Part shown: piece by piece, positions 15,867 to 25,111 of the stretch | How positions within the stretch are numbered: the first letter of the stretch is position 1 | Layout: the number at the start of each line of letters is the position of its first letter | NCBI GenBank assembly: GCA_934539585.1 | Contig: CAKTCT010000009.1 | Location: 1 to 64,000, forward strand | Length of the DNA: 64,000 nucleotides | Origin: an uncultured Oscillospiraceae bacterium | GTDB lineage: Bacteria; Bacillota; Clostridia; Oscillospirales; Ruminococcaceae | Reading direction: 5' to 3' | Notes under the pieces: model-generated | Database searches by the model: none | Seen by the model: only the letters and a program-made list of their open reading frames with translations | Told to the model about the DNA's origin: nothing | Position numbers and translations under genes: made by a program

Positions 15867-16817
15867 TTAAATCGTCGCCGCGCAGCCGCGTCGTCTTCCT
15901 TGCCAGGAGTTCCGGCGGGCCAGCTCCTTATCGATCTCATTGAGGACCACCAGCTTCTTCATGCTCCACAGCGGGGCGATGAGCTGGTCCCGGAGGCCGT
16001 CCCCTGTCACTCTCTGGATCACCGTCTCCGGGGGGAGCAGCTCCAGCTGATCGCAGACGGTTTGAACGTAGTCGTCCCGGTCCATCATCCGGAAATCTTC
16101 GGGGCAGGCGGCGAATTCCTCCGCCATAGGGGTGCCTTTCAGGATATGGAGCAGGTGGATTTTGACGCAGGCGGGGGACAGGGCCGCGATTTCCCGGGCG
16201 GTGTCCAGCATCTGGGCCCGGTCCTCCCCGGGCAGGCCGTCGATGATATGGATACACACCGGGATGCCCCGGGCCGTCAGCTTTCGGTAGCCCTCCAGGA
16301 AGGCCGCCCAGTCGTGGCCCCGGTGGATCCGCCGGGCGGTCTCGTCGCTGGCGCTCTGGAGGCCCAGCTCCACCATCAGGTCCGTCCGGCGGCTGATCTC
16401 CGCCAGGTAGTCGCAGACCGGCTCCGGAAGGGCGTCGGCCCGGGTGGCGATAGCCAGGCCCACCACGTTTTTCTGAGCCAGGAGGACCTCATACTTGGCC
16501 CGGAGCTCCTCCAAGGGGGCGTAGGTGTTGGTGTTGGCCTGGAGGTAGGGGATATACCGGGCGGCGTCGGGCCACTTTTTATGGAGGAGTGCTTTGCCCG
16601 CCTCGAACTGGTCCAGGAGGCTCTCCGGCGTCTGCCGCCGGAAGGCGTAGGAGCAGTAGGTGCAGCCGCCGGTGCCGCAGGTCCCGTCGATATTGGGGCA
16701 GGAAAATCCGCCGTCCAGGGAGACCTTGAAGACCTTCCCGCCGTACCTTTCCCGCAGGTAGTAGTCCCAGGTGTGATACCGCTTGTTGGAGCGGGAGTAG
16801 GGAAATGGATTGTCCAT
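15867..16817 (-). CDS. TIGR01212-family radical SAM protein (YhcC-like)
   Basis: A 316-residue radical SAM enzyme with a spaced cluster motif: Cys40 (SCPNIDGTC) and Cys52/Cys55 (GCTYCSY), as in the YhcC/TIGR01212 group, where the first two cluster cysteines are unusually far apart. An additional Cys47 lies between. LQANTNTYAPLEELRAKYE and GLQSASDETARRIHRGHDW are further family blocks. The substrate is not known; a tRNA or sulfur-related role has been suggested for relatives. AGGAGG precedes the ATG. Confidence 0.9.
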   Translation of the reverse strand: MDNPFPYSRSNKRYHTWDYYLRERYGGKVFKVSLDGGFSCPNIDGTCGTGGCTYCSYAFRRQTPESLLDQFEAGKALLHKKWPDAARYIPYLQANTNTYAPLEELRAKYEVLLAQKNVVGLAIATRADALPEPVCDYLAEISRRTDLMVELGLQSASDETARRIHRGHDWAAFLEGYRKLTARGIPVCIHIIDGLPGEDRAQMLDTAREIAALSPACVKIHLLHILKGTPMAEEFAACPEDFRMMDRDDYVQTVCDQLELLPPETVIQRVTGDGLRDQLIAPLWSMKKLVVLNEIDKELARRNSWQGRRRGCAATI

Positions 16818-16927
16818 CAGAACGCCTCCTGTCCCTTGTATTGTACCACAACCGACCGCCTGGTTTCAACGCCGGGGCGGGGAATTTTGCGATTCTGAAA
16901 AAATCCGGAAAAAATTTCGGAAAACCA

Positions 16928-16956
16928 TTGACACGGGAAACTTTGTGTGCTATACT
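16928..16956 (+). promoter_or_regulatory. Promoter of the T-box-trpXYZ operon
   Basis: TTGACA (16928-16933) and TATACT (16951-16956) with a 17-bp spacer; predicted start near 16963. Confidence 0.88.
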
Positions 16957-16962
16957 CTCATT

Positions 16963-17250
16963 AAACTGTTGAAGAAGAGTAAGTAAATTCCAAAACGATT
17001 CTTCCAGAGAGCCGCAGGCGGTGGGATTGCGGCAGGATACGATGGAGTTGAATGGACTTCTGAGGGCGATCGGAAACAGGGTTTCCTGGAGTATGTGAGA
17101 CGGAGCAAGGCTCTCCGTAATCAAAGGCCGGCGTATCGCAGTGTACGTGTTGAGTGGGCGCAGTATTTGCGTCAAGCCGGGTGGCACCACAGGAAGTTTT
17201 CTCCTGTCCCAGCAATTCGTTAGGAATTGGCGGGACGGGATTTTTTGTTT
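16963..17250 (+). promoter_or_regulatory. T-box riboswitch, probably tryptophan-specific
   Basis: A transcription-attenuation leader that binds uncharged tRNA. The T-box core GGGTGGCACCACAGG (17179-17193) is clear. It is followed by a terminator (17202-17248) with CCTGTCCC/GGGACGGG arms and a T-run (GATTTTTTG), whose 5' side can alternatively pair in an antiterminator. In stem I the sequence GAATGGACT (from about 17051) offers UGG, the tryptophan codon, as specifier, which agrees with the TrpX-like importer downstream. The specifier assignment is inference; the T-box itself is not in doubt. Confidence 0.85.
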
Positions 17251-17267
17251 TTCAAGGAGGTTTTCCC

Positions 17268-17336
17268 ATGATTCTGATGACCAGACGCTGGCGCTGCCGC
17301 GCCGGAGAATCTTTTGACCGAACCTCATCCGAATAA
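17268..17336 (+). CDS. Possible 22-residue leader peptide
   Basis: A short frame, MILMTRRWRCRAGE... ending SFDRTSSE, starts 7 bases after a perfect AGGAGG (17255-17260), just past the T-box terminator, and stops 32 bases before the substrate-binding protein gene. It has one Trp and four Arg in its first half. It would be translated only when the terminator is read through. Its function is unknown; it may simply tune translation of the next gene. Confidence 0.4.
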   Translation: MILMTRRWRCRAGESFDRTSSE

Positions 17337-17368
17337 ACGCTTCGACACCTGAAAGGCAGGAAAATACA

Positions 17369-18424
17369 ATGAAAAAGATGAAAAAAATCGCTGCGATGAC
17401 CCTCTCCCTTCTCATGGCTGCGGCCGGATTTACCGCCTGCGGCTCCGCGGACGCCTCCTCCGCTGTCGGAACGGCCGAGTACACCATTGGCATCTGCAAC
17501 TACGTGGACGACGCTTCTCTGAACCAGATCGTGGAGAACATCCAGAACCGGCTGACCGCCATCGGCGAGGAAAAGGACGTTTCCTTTAAAGTGGATTACG
17601 ACAACTGCAACGCCGACGCCAACCTCATGAGCCAGATCATCGCCAACTTCACCGCCGACAAGGCCGACCTCATGGTGGGCGTGGCCACCCCCGTGGCCAT
17701 GGCCATGCAGGCCGCCACCGAGGACAGCGGCGTTCCCGTGGTCTTTGCTGCGGTCTCCGATCCGGTGTCCACGGGGCTGGTGGACTCCCTGGAGGCTCCC
17801 GGCAGCAACATCACCGGCACCTCCGACTACCTGGACACCACGGCGGTGATGAACCTGATCTTCGCCGCCAACCCTGACGCCAAGAAGATCGGCCTGCTCT
17901 ACGACGTGGGCCAGGATTCCTCCGCCACCCCCATCGCCAAGGCCAAGGAGTATCTGGACGCGCACAACATCGAATATGTGGAGCACACCGGCACCACGGT
18001 GGACGAGGTGGCTCTGGCCGCCCAGGCCATGGTGGCCGACGGCGTGGACGCGGTCTTTACCCCCACGGACAACACCATCATGAAGGCCGAGCTCACCATC
18101 TATGAGACCCTGGCCGACGCGGGCATCCCCCACTACACCGGAGCCGACTCCTTCGCCCTCAACGGCGCGTTCCTGGGCTACGGCGTGGACTATGCCAACC
18201 TGGGCGTGGAAACCGCCAACATGATCGCCGAAATTCTCCTGGACGGCAAAAATCCCGGCGAGCTGGCGGTGCGGACCTTCGACAACGGCACCGCTACGGT
18301 GAACACCGAGGTCTGCGAGAAGCTGGGCTACGACTTCGCCGAGATCGAGGCGGCCTTCGCCCCCTACTGCACCAAGGTGGAGAGCATCGTCACCGCCGAA
18401 AGCTTCGACGATCTGAGCAAATAA
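17369..18424 (+). CDS. trpX: ABC importer substrate-binding lipoprotein, TrpX-like
   Basis: A 351-residue lipoprotein with a signal peptide and lipobox (AGFTAC, Cys24), then an ABC_sub_bind (COG2984) fold: YTIGICNYVDDASLNQIVENI, PVVFAAVSDPVSTGLV, ITGTSDYLDT, DAVFTPTDNTI and ADSFALNGAFLGYGVDY. Relatives downstream of tryptophan T-boxes are called TrpX and bind tryptophan or a related compound outside the membrane. First full gene of a three-gene importer operon under T-box control. The tryptophan assignment rests on the leader. Confidence 0.87.
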   Translation: MKKMKKIAAMTLSLLMAAAGFTACGSADASSAVGTAEYTIGICNYVDDASLNQIVENIQNRLTAIGEEKDVSFKVDYDNCNADANLMSQIIANFTADKADLMVGVATPVAMAMQAATEDSGVPVVFAAVSDPVSTGLVDSLEAPGSNITGTSDYLDTTAVMNLIFAANPDAKKIGLLYDVGQDSSATPIAKAKEYLDAHNIEYVEHTGTTVDEVALAAQAMVADGVDAVFTPTDNTIMKAELTIYETLADAGIPHYTGADSFALNGAFLGYGVDYANLGVETANMIAEILLDGKNPGELAVRTFDNGTATVNTEVCEKLGYDFAEIEAAFAPYCTKVESIVTAESFDDLSK

Positions 18425-18450
18425 GATTTTAACAGAGGACGGTTGATCAC

Positions 18451-19383
18451 ATGTCGTTGGATTCGATTCTCACCTTGCTGCAAACCGCGCTGGAGCTGGG
18501 GCTCATCAGCTCCCTGACGGTGCTGGCCCTGTTTCTGAGCTACTCCATGCTCAACGTCTGCGACCTGTCCACGGACGGCTGTTTCACTCTGGGAGCCACC
18601 GTGGGGGCTGCCGTGGCCATTGCGGGCCACCCCTATCTTGCCATTGCGGCGGCCATGGGGGCCGGGATTCTCTCCGGCTTTGTCACGGCCATTCTGCAGA
18701 CCAAAATGGGGGTCAACAGCCTGCTGGCGGGAATCATCGTGAACACCGCCCTCTACTCCGTCAACATCGCCGTCATGGGCAACTCCTCCATCCTGAACAT
18801 GAACAAGACCGAGACGGTCTTCACCAAGGTCCGGGAGCTGCTCCAGCGGGTGAAGCTGGGCGGGGCCTATAAGCTGGTGGTGGCGGGGGTTGCCGTGATT
18901 CTAGTGGCGGTGCTCCTGGCGCTGTTCCTGAAGACCCGGCTGGGCCTTGCCATCCGGGCCACCGGCGACAATCCGGACATGGTCCGGTCCTCCTCCATCA
19001 ATCCGGCGGTGACGACCATTGTGGGCCTCTGCGTGGCCAACGCCTTCACCGGGCTGTCCGGGTGTCTGCTGGCCCAGTCCCAGAAGTCGGTGAACATCGA
19101 TATCGGAACCGGCATGGTGACGATTACCCTGGCGTCCCTCCTCATCGGCAACGTCTTTTTCGGCAAGCGGAGGCTGCCGCTGCGGATATTGGGCATGGTC
19201 ATCGGCGCGTTTGTTTTCCGGCTGGTGTACACCATTGCTCTGCGGTTCGACATGCCGGCGTTCATGCTGAAGCTGGTCTCCTCGGTGATCGTGGTGGCGG
19301 CCATTTCCGCGCCTTACCTCAAGGAGCAGTTCCCGCTGTTCCGCCGCCGCATCCGGCAGCGCTTCGGAAGGGGGAATGTGTGA
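18451..19383 (+). CDS. trpY: ABC importer permease, TrpY-like
   Basis: A 310-residue membrane permease of the branched-chain-amino-acid/COG4120 type with about eight to nine hydrophobic segments. The cytoplasmic loop TRLGLAIRATGDNPDMVRSSSINP is the EAA-like region that contacts the ATPase. It follows trpX by 26 bp and overlaps the ATPase start by one base. Confidence 0.88.
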   Translation: MSLDSILTLLQTALELGLISSLTVLALFLSYSMLNVCDLSTDGCFTLGATVGAAVAIAGHPYLAIAAAMGAGILSGFVTAILQTKMGVNSLLAGIIVNTALYSVNIAVMGNSSILNMNKTETVFTKVRELLQRVKLGGAYKLVVAGVAVILVAVLLALFLKTRLGLAIRATGDNPDMVRSSSINPAVTTIVGLCVANAFTGLSGCLLAQSQKSVNIDIGTGMVTITLASLLIGNVFFGKRRLPLRILGMVIGAFVFRLVYTIALRFDMPAFMLKLVSSVIVVAAISAPYLKEQFPLFRRRIRQRFGRGNV

Positions 19384-20177
19384 TGCTGGAGCTTTCTCAC
19401 ATCTCCAAGACCTTCAATCCCGGGTCCATCAACGCCAAAAAGCCTCTGGACGACCTGTCGCTGAAGGTGGCGGACGGGGATTTCATCACCATTATCGGGG
19501 CCAACGGCGCGGGAAAATCCACCCTCTTTAACGCCATTGCCGGGAGCTTCATTGTGGACACCGGCAAAATTCTTCTGGACGGAAAAGACATCACTCTGAC
19601 TCCGGAGCACAAGCGGGCCCGGGTCATCGGGCGGCTGTTCCAGGACCCCATGCGGGGCAGCGCTCCGGGGATGACCGTGGAGGAAAATCTGGCGCTGGCC
19701 GCGGGCCGGAGCAGCTGGTTCGGGTGGTTCGCCCCGGTTTTTCCGGCGGAGAAAAAGCGGTTCCGGGAGCGGGTGGCCCTGCTGGGCATGGGCCTGGAGG
19801 ACCAGATGGAGCAGCCGGTGGGCCTGCTTTCCGGCGGGCAGCGCCAGGCGCTGACGCTGATGATGGCCACGCTGAACCCGCCCAAGGTCCTGCTCCTGGA
19901 CGAGCACACCGCCGCTCTGGACCCCGGCACGGCGGAGAAGGTGCTGAATCTGACCAAGTCCATTGTGGAGGAGCACCATCTGACCTGCATGATGATCACC
20001 CACAACATGCAGTCCGCCCTGGACCTGGGCAGCCGGACGCTGATGCTGAACCAGGGCCGGATCGTCATGGACGTTTCCGGGGAAGAACGGGAGGGCCTGA
20101 CGGTCCCGGACCTGCTGGAGCGGTTCAGGGAAGCCTCCGGCAAGGAGCTGAACAACGACCGGATGCTGCTGATCTGA
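19383..20177 (+). CDS. trpZ: ABC importer ATP-binding protein, TrpZ-like
   Basis: A 264-residue ATPase with Walker A GANGAGKST (near residue 40), the signature LLSGGQRQALTLMMA, Walker B VLLLDEHTAALDP and switch MMITHNM. The TAALDP variant of the D-loop is typical of the COG1101 group that pairs with TrpX/TrpY-type proteins. The ATG at 19383 overlaps the permease stop. Confidence 0.92.
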   Translation: MLELSHISKTFNPGSINAKKPLDDLSLKVADGDFITIIGANGAGKSTLFNAIAGSFIVDTGKILLDGKDITLTPEHKRARVIGRLFQDPMRGSAPGMTVEENLALAAGRSSWFGWFAPVFPAEKKRFRERVALLGMGLEDQMEQPVGLLSGGQRQALTLMMATLNPPKVLLLDEHTAALDPGTAEKVLNLTKSIVEEHHLTCMMITHNMQSALDLGSRTLMLNQGRIVMDVSGEEREGLTVPDLLERFREASGKELNNDRMLLI

Positions 20178-20184
20178 CAAAAAA

Positions 20185-20226
20185 TACCGAGCCGACGGCC
20201 TTCTGGGCTGCCGGCTCGTTTTTTGC
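20185..20226 (+). terminator. Terminator after the trpXYZ-like operon
   Basis: GAGCCG...CGGCTC stem with an inner CGGCC/GGCTG part followed by GTTTTTTGC. It also lies just after the convergent GNAT gene. Confidence 0.8.
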
Positions 20227-20693
20227 TATTTTAAAGAGAGAACATAGACCTGACAGGGGTTCCATTCATCCCACAGGGTGGGGAAGACCTCAAATTCCTG
20301 AAAGCCCAGACTTTGATAGAACCGATTGGTGGCGTCGTATTCCGGGTACCGGCCCATTTCCACGGTTTTTACCTGGAGAAAGGCATAGCCCCGGGCCGCC
20401 GCGTAGTCCCGGGCCGCCGTGAAAAGCGCCCGGCCGATGCCCTGGCGGTGACAGTCCTTCCGGACGCCCATGACCGCCAGCTCCATGGTAGCGGCGCCGG
20501 TCTCCTTCAGGCAGAGGAAGCCCAGGGGTGTCTCTCCATCCAGGGCGGCGAAAAAGGGCTGCTCCCGGCTGGCCGCAATGTATTCTTCCCGGGACTCGGG
20601 AATGCCGAACCACTGGGGCAGGGCCTCCAGAAGCTCCCGGGCAATGGCGGCTTTCCGCTCCGGAGAGGCGATCCGGCAGATTTCCGCCGTCAT
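20226..20693 (-). CDS. GNAT-family N-acetyltransferase
   Basis: A 155-residue acetyltransferase. The acetyl-CoA-binding motif A is VMGVRKDCHRQGIGRALFTAARDYAAARG (RxxGxG/A pattern), followed by FLQVKTVEMGRYPEYDATNRFYQSLGFQ typical of motif B. The substrate is unknown. Its start overlaps the stop of the upstream membrane protein gene by 4 bp. Confidence 0.88.
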   Translation of the reverse strand: MTAEICRIASPERKAAIARELLEALPQWFGIPESREEYIAASREQPFFAALDGETPLGFLCLKETGAATMELAVMGVRKDCHRQGIGRALFTAARDYAAARGYAFLQVKTVEMGRYPEYDATNRFYQSLGFQEFEVFPTLWDEWNPCQVYVLSLK

Positions 20694-21544
20694 TCCGCAG
20701 AAGTCTCCGCCGGGATGGGGGTCTCGGTGCCCCGGAGCACCGGGTATTCCTCCACCATGATGTTGTGGACGAAATCCAGGCTGTTCAGGTAGGCGTTGTA
20801 GATTTTTTCCTTGGAGCCGTCGGCGGTGCCGCCCAAGGCCCGGACGCAGAGGAACACGTCCTCGTCCAGCTTGCTGATGCCCATTTTCTTCCCCAGACGG
20901 GTCTTGTTGAGGATCAGCTTGTCTCCTTGGATGGTGTCGGTCTGGTCGGGGTACAGCTCCTCCAGGTTCACGAAGATGTCATTGACGGTATCGCCGTCGG
21001 ATTCGGTGATCATGTCGTAGACGTCCTGGTCCATGATGAAGATCAGCTCATCGCCGGCGGCCATGACCGCCATGAGCTTCTGGATGTTGACGGTGTTCAT
21101 CTGGGCGTCGGCGCTTTCGGCGTTTTCCCCCACGGCCAGGGTCATTTCATCGTAGAGGACGTTTACTTTTCCGTCGCCATTGTAGTCGGTGATGTACTTG
21201 GCAAGGTCCGTGGACAGGTTCTGGTTGACGGCGCTGAAGGTGTACTTGCTGGCCGTGGCAACGGAAAGGTCGTACTTGGTGCCGAAAAAGACGTCCTTGA
21301 TGAACCAGGCCCCCAGGATCACGATGAATACCACGACCCAGGTGGTGGCTTTGTAGTGGTACCAGTAGTTTTTCCACTTTTCCTTGAAGGTTTTGGGGAC
21401 AAGCTGTTCCTCTTTCTGGAAGAATTGGGTGGTATCGGCGTTCTGGTTCTCCGCAGCCGCCTGCTGCATCTTTTTCAGCTCGATAAGCTCGTGGAGCTCG
21501 CGCTGCTGCGGGTCCACGTAGGGGTTCTGTTTCTTTTTCGCCAT
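20690..21544 (-). CDS. Single-pass membrane protein of unknown function
   Basis: A 284-residue protein: a charged, probably coiled N-terminal region (1-60, rich in Gln/Lys/Glu), one membrane segment (about 68-86, TTWVVVFIVILGAWFI) and a roughly 195-residue outer domain with regular beta/alpha pattern (DLAKYITDYNGDGKVNVLYDEM, ELIFIMDQDVYDMI). The outer domain superficially resembles solute-binding-type folds, but I recognise no family. GGGAGG precedes the ATG; translationally coupled to the GNAT gene. Confidence 0.75.
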   Translation of the reverse strand: MAKKKQNPYVDPQQRELHELIELKKMQQAAAENQNADTTQFFQKEEQLVPKTFKEKWKNYWYHYKATTWVVVFIVILGAWFIKDVFFGTKYDLSVATASKYTFSAVNQNLSTDLAKYITDYNGDGKVNVLYDEMTLAVGENAESADAQMNTVNIQKLMAVMAAGDELIFIMDQDVYDMITESDGDTVNDIFVNLEELYPDQTDTIQGDKLILNKTRLGKKMGISKLDEDVFLCVRALGGTADGSKEKIYNAYLNSLDFVHNIMVEEYPVLRGTETPIPAETSAE

Positions 21545-21682
21545 GAGGGGGAGCCTCCCGTCCGCGGCAGAGGGCCGCGTGAATTCAATTAAGTATAGTG
21601 AACCACAAAATTGTTACGTCAGTTTGAAAAAACCGTCAATTTTCGCAAAAAAGCGGCTTTTGGGATCGGAACGCCCGGGCTC

Positions 21683-21710
21683 TTGATTTTTTTGCGGCGG
21701 ATTGGTATAA
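21683..21710 (+). promoter_or_regulatory. Promoter of the aldo/keto reductase
   Basis: TTGATT (21683-21688) and TATAAT (21705-21710), 16-bp spacer. Confidence 0.65.
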
Positions 21711-21741
21711 TCCTTTGTATAAGCGGAAAAGGAGGAATTCC

Positions 21742-22746
21742 ATGGAATACGCAAAGCTGGGCAGTACGGAAATCGAGGTTTCCGGAATCTGCGTGGGCTG
21801 CATGAGCTTCGGCAAGGCCGGGACCATGCACGACTGGACCCTGGACCAGGAGGCTGCCGAGGGCGTGGTGAAGCACGCCCTTTCCCTGGGAATCAACTTC
21901 TTTGACACAGCCAACGGCTATTCCGCCGGGACCAGCGAGGAGTATCTGGGGCGGGCGCTGAAAAGGAACGCGGCCCGGGACCGGGTGGTCATTGCCTCCA
22001 AGGTGTACTTTAACCCCGGCAGGCTCTCCCGGGAGGCCATTTTCCGGGAGATCGACGGCTCGCTGAAGCGGCTGGGCACCGACTATCTGGACCTGTACAT
22101 CATCCATCGGTTCGACTACGAGACCCCCATCGAGGAGACCATGGAGGCCCTCAACGACCTGGTCCGGGCCGGGAAGGTCCGGGCCCTGGGGGCGTCGGCC
22201 ATGTACGGCTACCAGTTCTACAACATGCAGCTGGCCGCCCGGGACCACGGCTGGGCGGCGTTTCAGACCATGGAGAACCACTACAACCTCCTGTACCGGG
22301 AGGACGAGCGGGAGCTGATTCCCATCTGCAAGCAGATGGGCGTTTCCCTGATGCCGTACAGCCCGCTGGCGGCGGGGCACCTGACCCGGCCCACCTGGAA
22401 GGCCGACACCCTCCGCAGCCGGACCGACCGGGTGGCCATGGGCAAGTACGACCGGACGGAGGAAGCGGACATGAAGATCGTCGCCCGGGTCCACGAACTG
22501 GCGGAAAAGTACGGCGTCAGGATGCAGGAGATCGCCCTGGCCTGGCAATGGGCCAAGGGGGTGGCGTCGCCCATTGTGGGGGCCACCAGGGCGGCCTATC
22601 TGGACGATGCCGCAGCCGCTTTGGAGGTGAAGCTGACGGCGGAGGACATCGCCTGGCTGGAGGAGCCCTATCTGCCCCACCGGATCGTGGGGGCCATCGA
22701 CCGGAACCCTCCCCAGGGCGTCTTGCTCCTGGACGAGAAAAAGTGA
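21742..22746 (+). CDS. Aldo/keto reductase
   Basis: A 334-residue NADPH-dependent reductase. It shows the start MEYAKLGSTEIEVSGICVGCMSFG, the catalytic Asp/Tyr block (GINFFDTANGYSAGTSEEYLG), the Lys block (DRVVIASKVYF) and the His block (YLDLYIIHRFDYETPIEETM). The aromatic aldehyde/ketone substrate cannot be set from sequence. The ATG at 21742 follows AAAGGAGG; it is monocistronic with a strong terminator. Confidence 0.9.
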   Translation: MEYAKLGSTEIEVSGICVGCMSFGKAGTMHDWTLDQEAAEGVVKHALSLGINFFDTANGYSAGTSEEYLGRALKRNAARDRVVIASKVYFNPGRLSREAIFREIDGSLKRLGTDYLDLYIIHRFDYETPIEETMEALNDLVRAGKVRALGASAMYGYQFYNMQLAARDHGWAAFQTMENHYNLLYREDERELIPICKQMGVSLMPYSPLAAGHLTRPTWKADTLRSRTDRVAMGKYDRTEEADMKIVARVHELAEKYGVRMQEIALAWQWAKGVASPIVGATRAAYLDDAAAALEVKLTAEDIAWLEEPYLPHRIVGAIDRNPPQGVLLLDEKK

Positions 22747-22751
22747 TCCCG

Positions 22752-22792
22752 GCCCCGCCGCAGTGGGGATTTGCGGCGGGGCGCTCTTTTTT
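22752..22792 (+). terminator. Terminator after the aldo/keto reductase
   Basis: GCCCCGCCGCA/TGCGGCGGGGC 11-bp stem (22752-22762 with 22772-22782) then GCTCTTTTTT. Confidence 0.93.
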
Positions 22793-22927
22793 GCATTTCC
22801 TGCAAATTCTTGATAGTTTCTGCAAAAAGCTGTTATAGAATTCTTGCAAAAAACATGCTATGATAAAAAAGTGGAATATTTTTGGTCAAAAAAGCCATCT
22901 TACCATGGAAAGCGGGGAGGAATCGCC

Positions 22928-25060
22928 TTGAACAAACATCGGAAGCGGGCTATCTCGCCCTTCTGTTCCAAGCTGGTCCTGACCATCGGGTTTCTGATCT
23001 GCGTACCCATGCTGCTGATCCAGATTCTGCTGTTCGTCAGTTCGTACAGCACCCTCCATCGGCAGAACGACCAGTATTACTATCTGAAGACCCAGAGCCT
23101 GTCCTCCCGGTTTTCCGCCCAGCTGGCCGGGTTCCGGAAGATCGCGCTGAAAATCAGCAGCGCCTCCTATACCAGCAGCCTGAAAAAGTTCGAGAGCGAC
23201 CCCAGCCCCTACCGGATGCTCAAGATTTCCGAGGAGCTGAAGGCCATTGCCGACACCAACTATCTGGCCAGCGGCGTGGGCATCTACTATCCCCGGCAGG
23301 ACGTGGCCCTGAACAGCAGCGTTTACTACACCCTGGACACCCTCTGCATCAGGCTGGGGGAAAACGATCCCGCCGTCCGGCAGAGGGTGGAGGCGGCCCT
23401 TTCCGCGCCCTATTCCGGCGGGACCTCCCTGGTGTTTTTTCCGTCCAACAGCGCCCGGACGGGGCGGATGCTGATCACCCTTCCCGTGAAGCTCAACCGC
23501 TACGACGATTATGACGCCGTGGTCTATTTTGTGGTGAACCAGAGCGATATGGCCACCGCCCTTTCCGGGGATGCGCCGTCGGAGAACAGTCTCTGCGCCA
23601 TTTTCTCCCAGGAGGGGGAGCTGCTCTACGCCAGCGGCAGGACCGACCTTTTTGCTCAGGAGGAGTTCCAGGCGTACCTGGCGGACCCCTCCCAGATGTC
23701 CCGGACCTTTTCGGAGGAGACCGCCTATAAGTGGCAGGATTCCGGCAGCCCCTACCTGTTTGTCACCCTGGTGGGGCAAAGCGAGCTGGAGGAAAACGCC
23801 CGGGCCTTTTTCCAGCGGATGGGCATCCTTCTGCTGATCAACGTGGTCACGGTGGCGGCCATGATCTGCCTGACGGCGTACATCAATTACAGCCCTCTGC
23901 GGCGGCTGGTCTCCAGGGTGGGGGCTCCCGGCCAGGGCGGATCGGAGTTCGACCAGCTGGAGCAGATCATCCGGGACCTGGACAGCCGGGCCGCGGACCA
24001 GGGCGTGGTCATCATGGACTACGTCCTCAACGACCTGCTGTACGGGATGCCGGTGAACCAGCCGGAGCTGGAACGGCTGATCCCCAACTTCCACTTCCGG
24101 TACTTCTGCGCGGTGTCCGTGACCTGCCGGCCGCCGTCGCCGGTCCAGTCGGAGCAGATTTCCCGGCGGATCGAGGAGGGGACCGGGTGCCGGAGCTATA
24201 TCACGGACATGCCCCACAAGGACCACACCCTGTTCGTCTGTCTTTCCCAGAAGGACATGGACACCGCCGCCCTCGGGACCGCCATTTCCGCTGCGGTGGC
24301 GGAGGTGCTGGGGGAGGCGTGCAGCGTTTTCCCCGGCACGGTGGTGGAGCGGCTGGAGGACATTTCCGCGTCCTTTACCAGCTCCCAGGCCCAGCTGGGC
24401 GGCGAGGACGGCTCCGCCGGCAGCCGGGAGTATCCCAGTGCCCAGCTGGCCTTGCTGGAAAGCCAGCTTTCCGGGGGACGGATGGACGCGGCCCGGGAGC
24501 TCCTGGACGAAATTTTCGGCTGCATCGACCGGAACCGTCACGACCGTTCTTTGGCGCGGTACCTCTGCTATGAGACCTTAAACGTCTGTCTTTCCGCCCG
24601 GAAGCGGTCCCCATGTCCCGTGGGAGACCAGGAAATGCAGGAGCTTCTGCGCTTCAAGGACCCGGAGGACCTCCACCGGATGCTGAAGCAGTCCCTTTCC
24701 GCCTGGAAGCAGGAGCCCGCCGGTCCCGGCAAGGAGGGGAGCCGTCAGCAGGAGGAGATCGTGGCCTATGTGGACCAGAATTTCCAGCGGCCGGAGCTGA
24801 GTCTGCTGACGGTGGCGGACCAGTTCGGCATCTCCATTTACATGGTCAGCCGGTTGTTCAAAAACCAGACCGGGGCGGGATTCAAGGAGTACATCACCGC
24901 CCGGCGGCTGGAACAGGCGGCCCGGCTGCTCCTGGGTACCCGGGATTCGGTGTCCTCCATCGCCGCACAGGTGGGGTTTGAGTCCCCGGCGTACTTTACC
25001 TCCCTGTTCCGGGCGCGGTACGGGAAAACGCCCTCCCGGTACCGGGACGACGGAAACTGA
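22928..25060 (+). CDS. Membrane-bound AraC-family sensor regulator
   Basis: A 710-residue one-component sensor: a first membrane segment (about 15-40), an extracytoplasmic sensor of about 260 residues, a second membrane segment (about 300-320, ILLLINVVTVAAMICLTA), a cytoplasmic middle region and a C-terminal AraC double helix-turn-helix (about 610-705, ending VGFESPAYFTSLFRARYGKTPSRYRDD). Such proteins usually sense sugars outside the cell. GGAGG lies 8 bases before a TTG at 22928; the more upstream ATG at 22844 lacks a site. No obvious target gene is adjacent. Confidence 0.87.
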   Translation: MNKHRKRAISPFCSKLVLTIGFLICVPMLLIQILLFVSSYSTLHRQNDQYYYLKTQSLSSRFSAQLAGFRKIALKISSASYTSSLKKFESDPSPYRMLKISEELKAIADTNYLASGVGIYYPRQDVALNSSVYYTLDTLCIRLGENDPAVRQRVEAALSAPYSGGTSLVFFPSNSARTGRMLITLPVKLNRYDDYDAVVYFVVNQSDMATALSGDAPSENSLCAIFSQEGELLYASGRTDLFAQEEFQAYLADPSQMSRTFSEETAYKWQDSGSPYLFVTLVGQSELEENARAFFQRMGILLLINVVTVAAMICLTAYINYSPLRRLVSRVGAPGQGGSEFDQLEQIIRDLDSRAADQGVVIMDYVLNDLLYGMPVNQPELERLIPNFHFRYFCAVSVTCRPPSPVQSEQISRRIEEGTGCRSYITDMPHKDHTLFVCLSQKDMDTAALGTAISAAVAEVLGEACSVFPGTVVERLEDISASFTSSQAQLGGEDGSAGSREYPSAQLALLESQLSGGRMDAARELLDEIFGCIDRNRHDRSLARYLCYETLNVCLSARKRSPCPVGDQEMQELLRFKDPEDLHRMLKQSLSAWKQEPAGPGKEGSRQQEEIVAYVDQNFQRPELSLLTVADQFGISIYMVSRLFKNQTGAGFKEYITARRLEQAARLLLGTRDSVSSIAAQVGFESPAYFTSLFRARYGKTPSRYRDDGN

Positions 25061-25073
25061 AACGCAGAAAATC

Positions 25074-25107
25074 CCCCGGCTCCGCCGCGTTGGCAGAGCC
25101 GGGGGAT
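25074..25107. terminator. Bidirectional terminator
   Basis: CCCCCGGCTC/GAGCCGGGGG 10-bp stem between two convergent genes, with a T-rich run on the minus side (GATTTTC). Confidence 0.8.
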
Positions 25108-25111
25108 GGTC

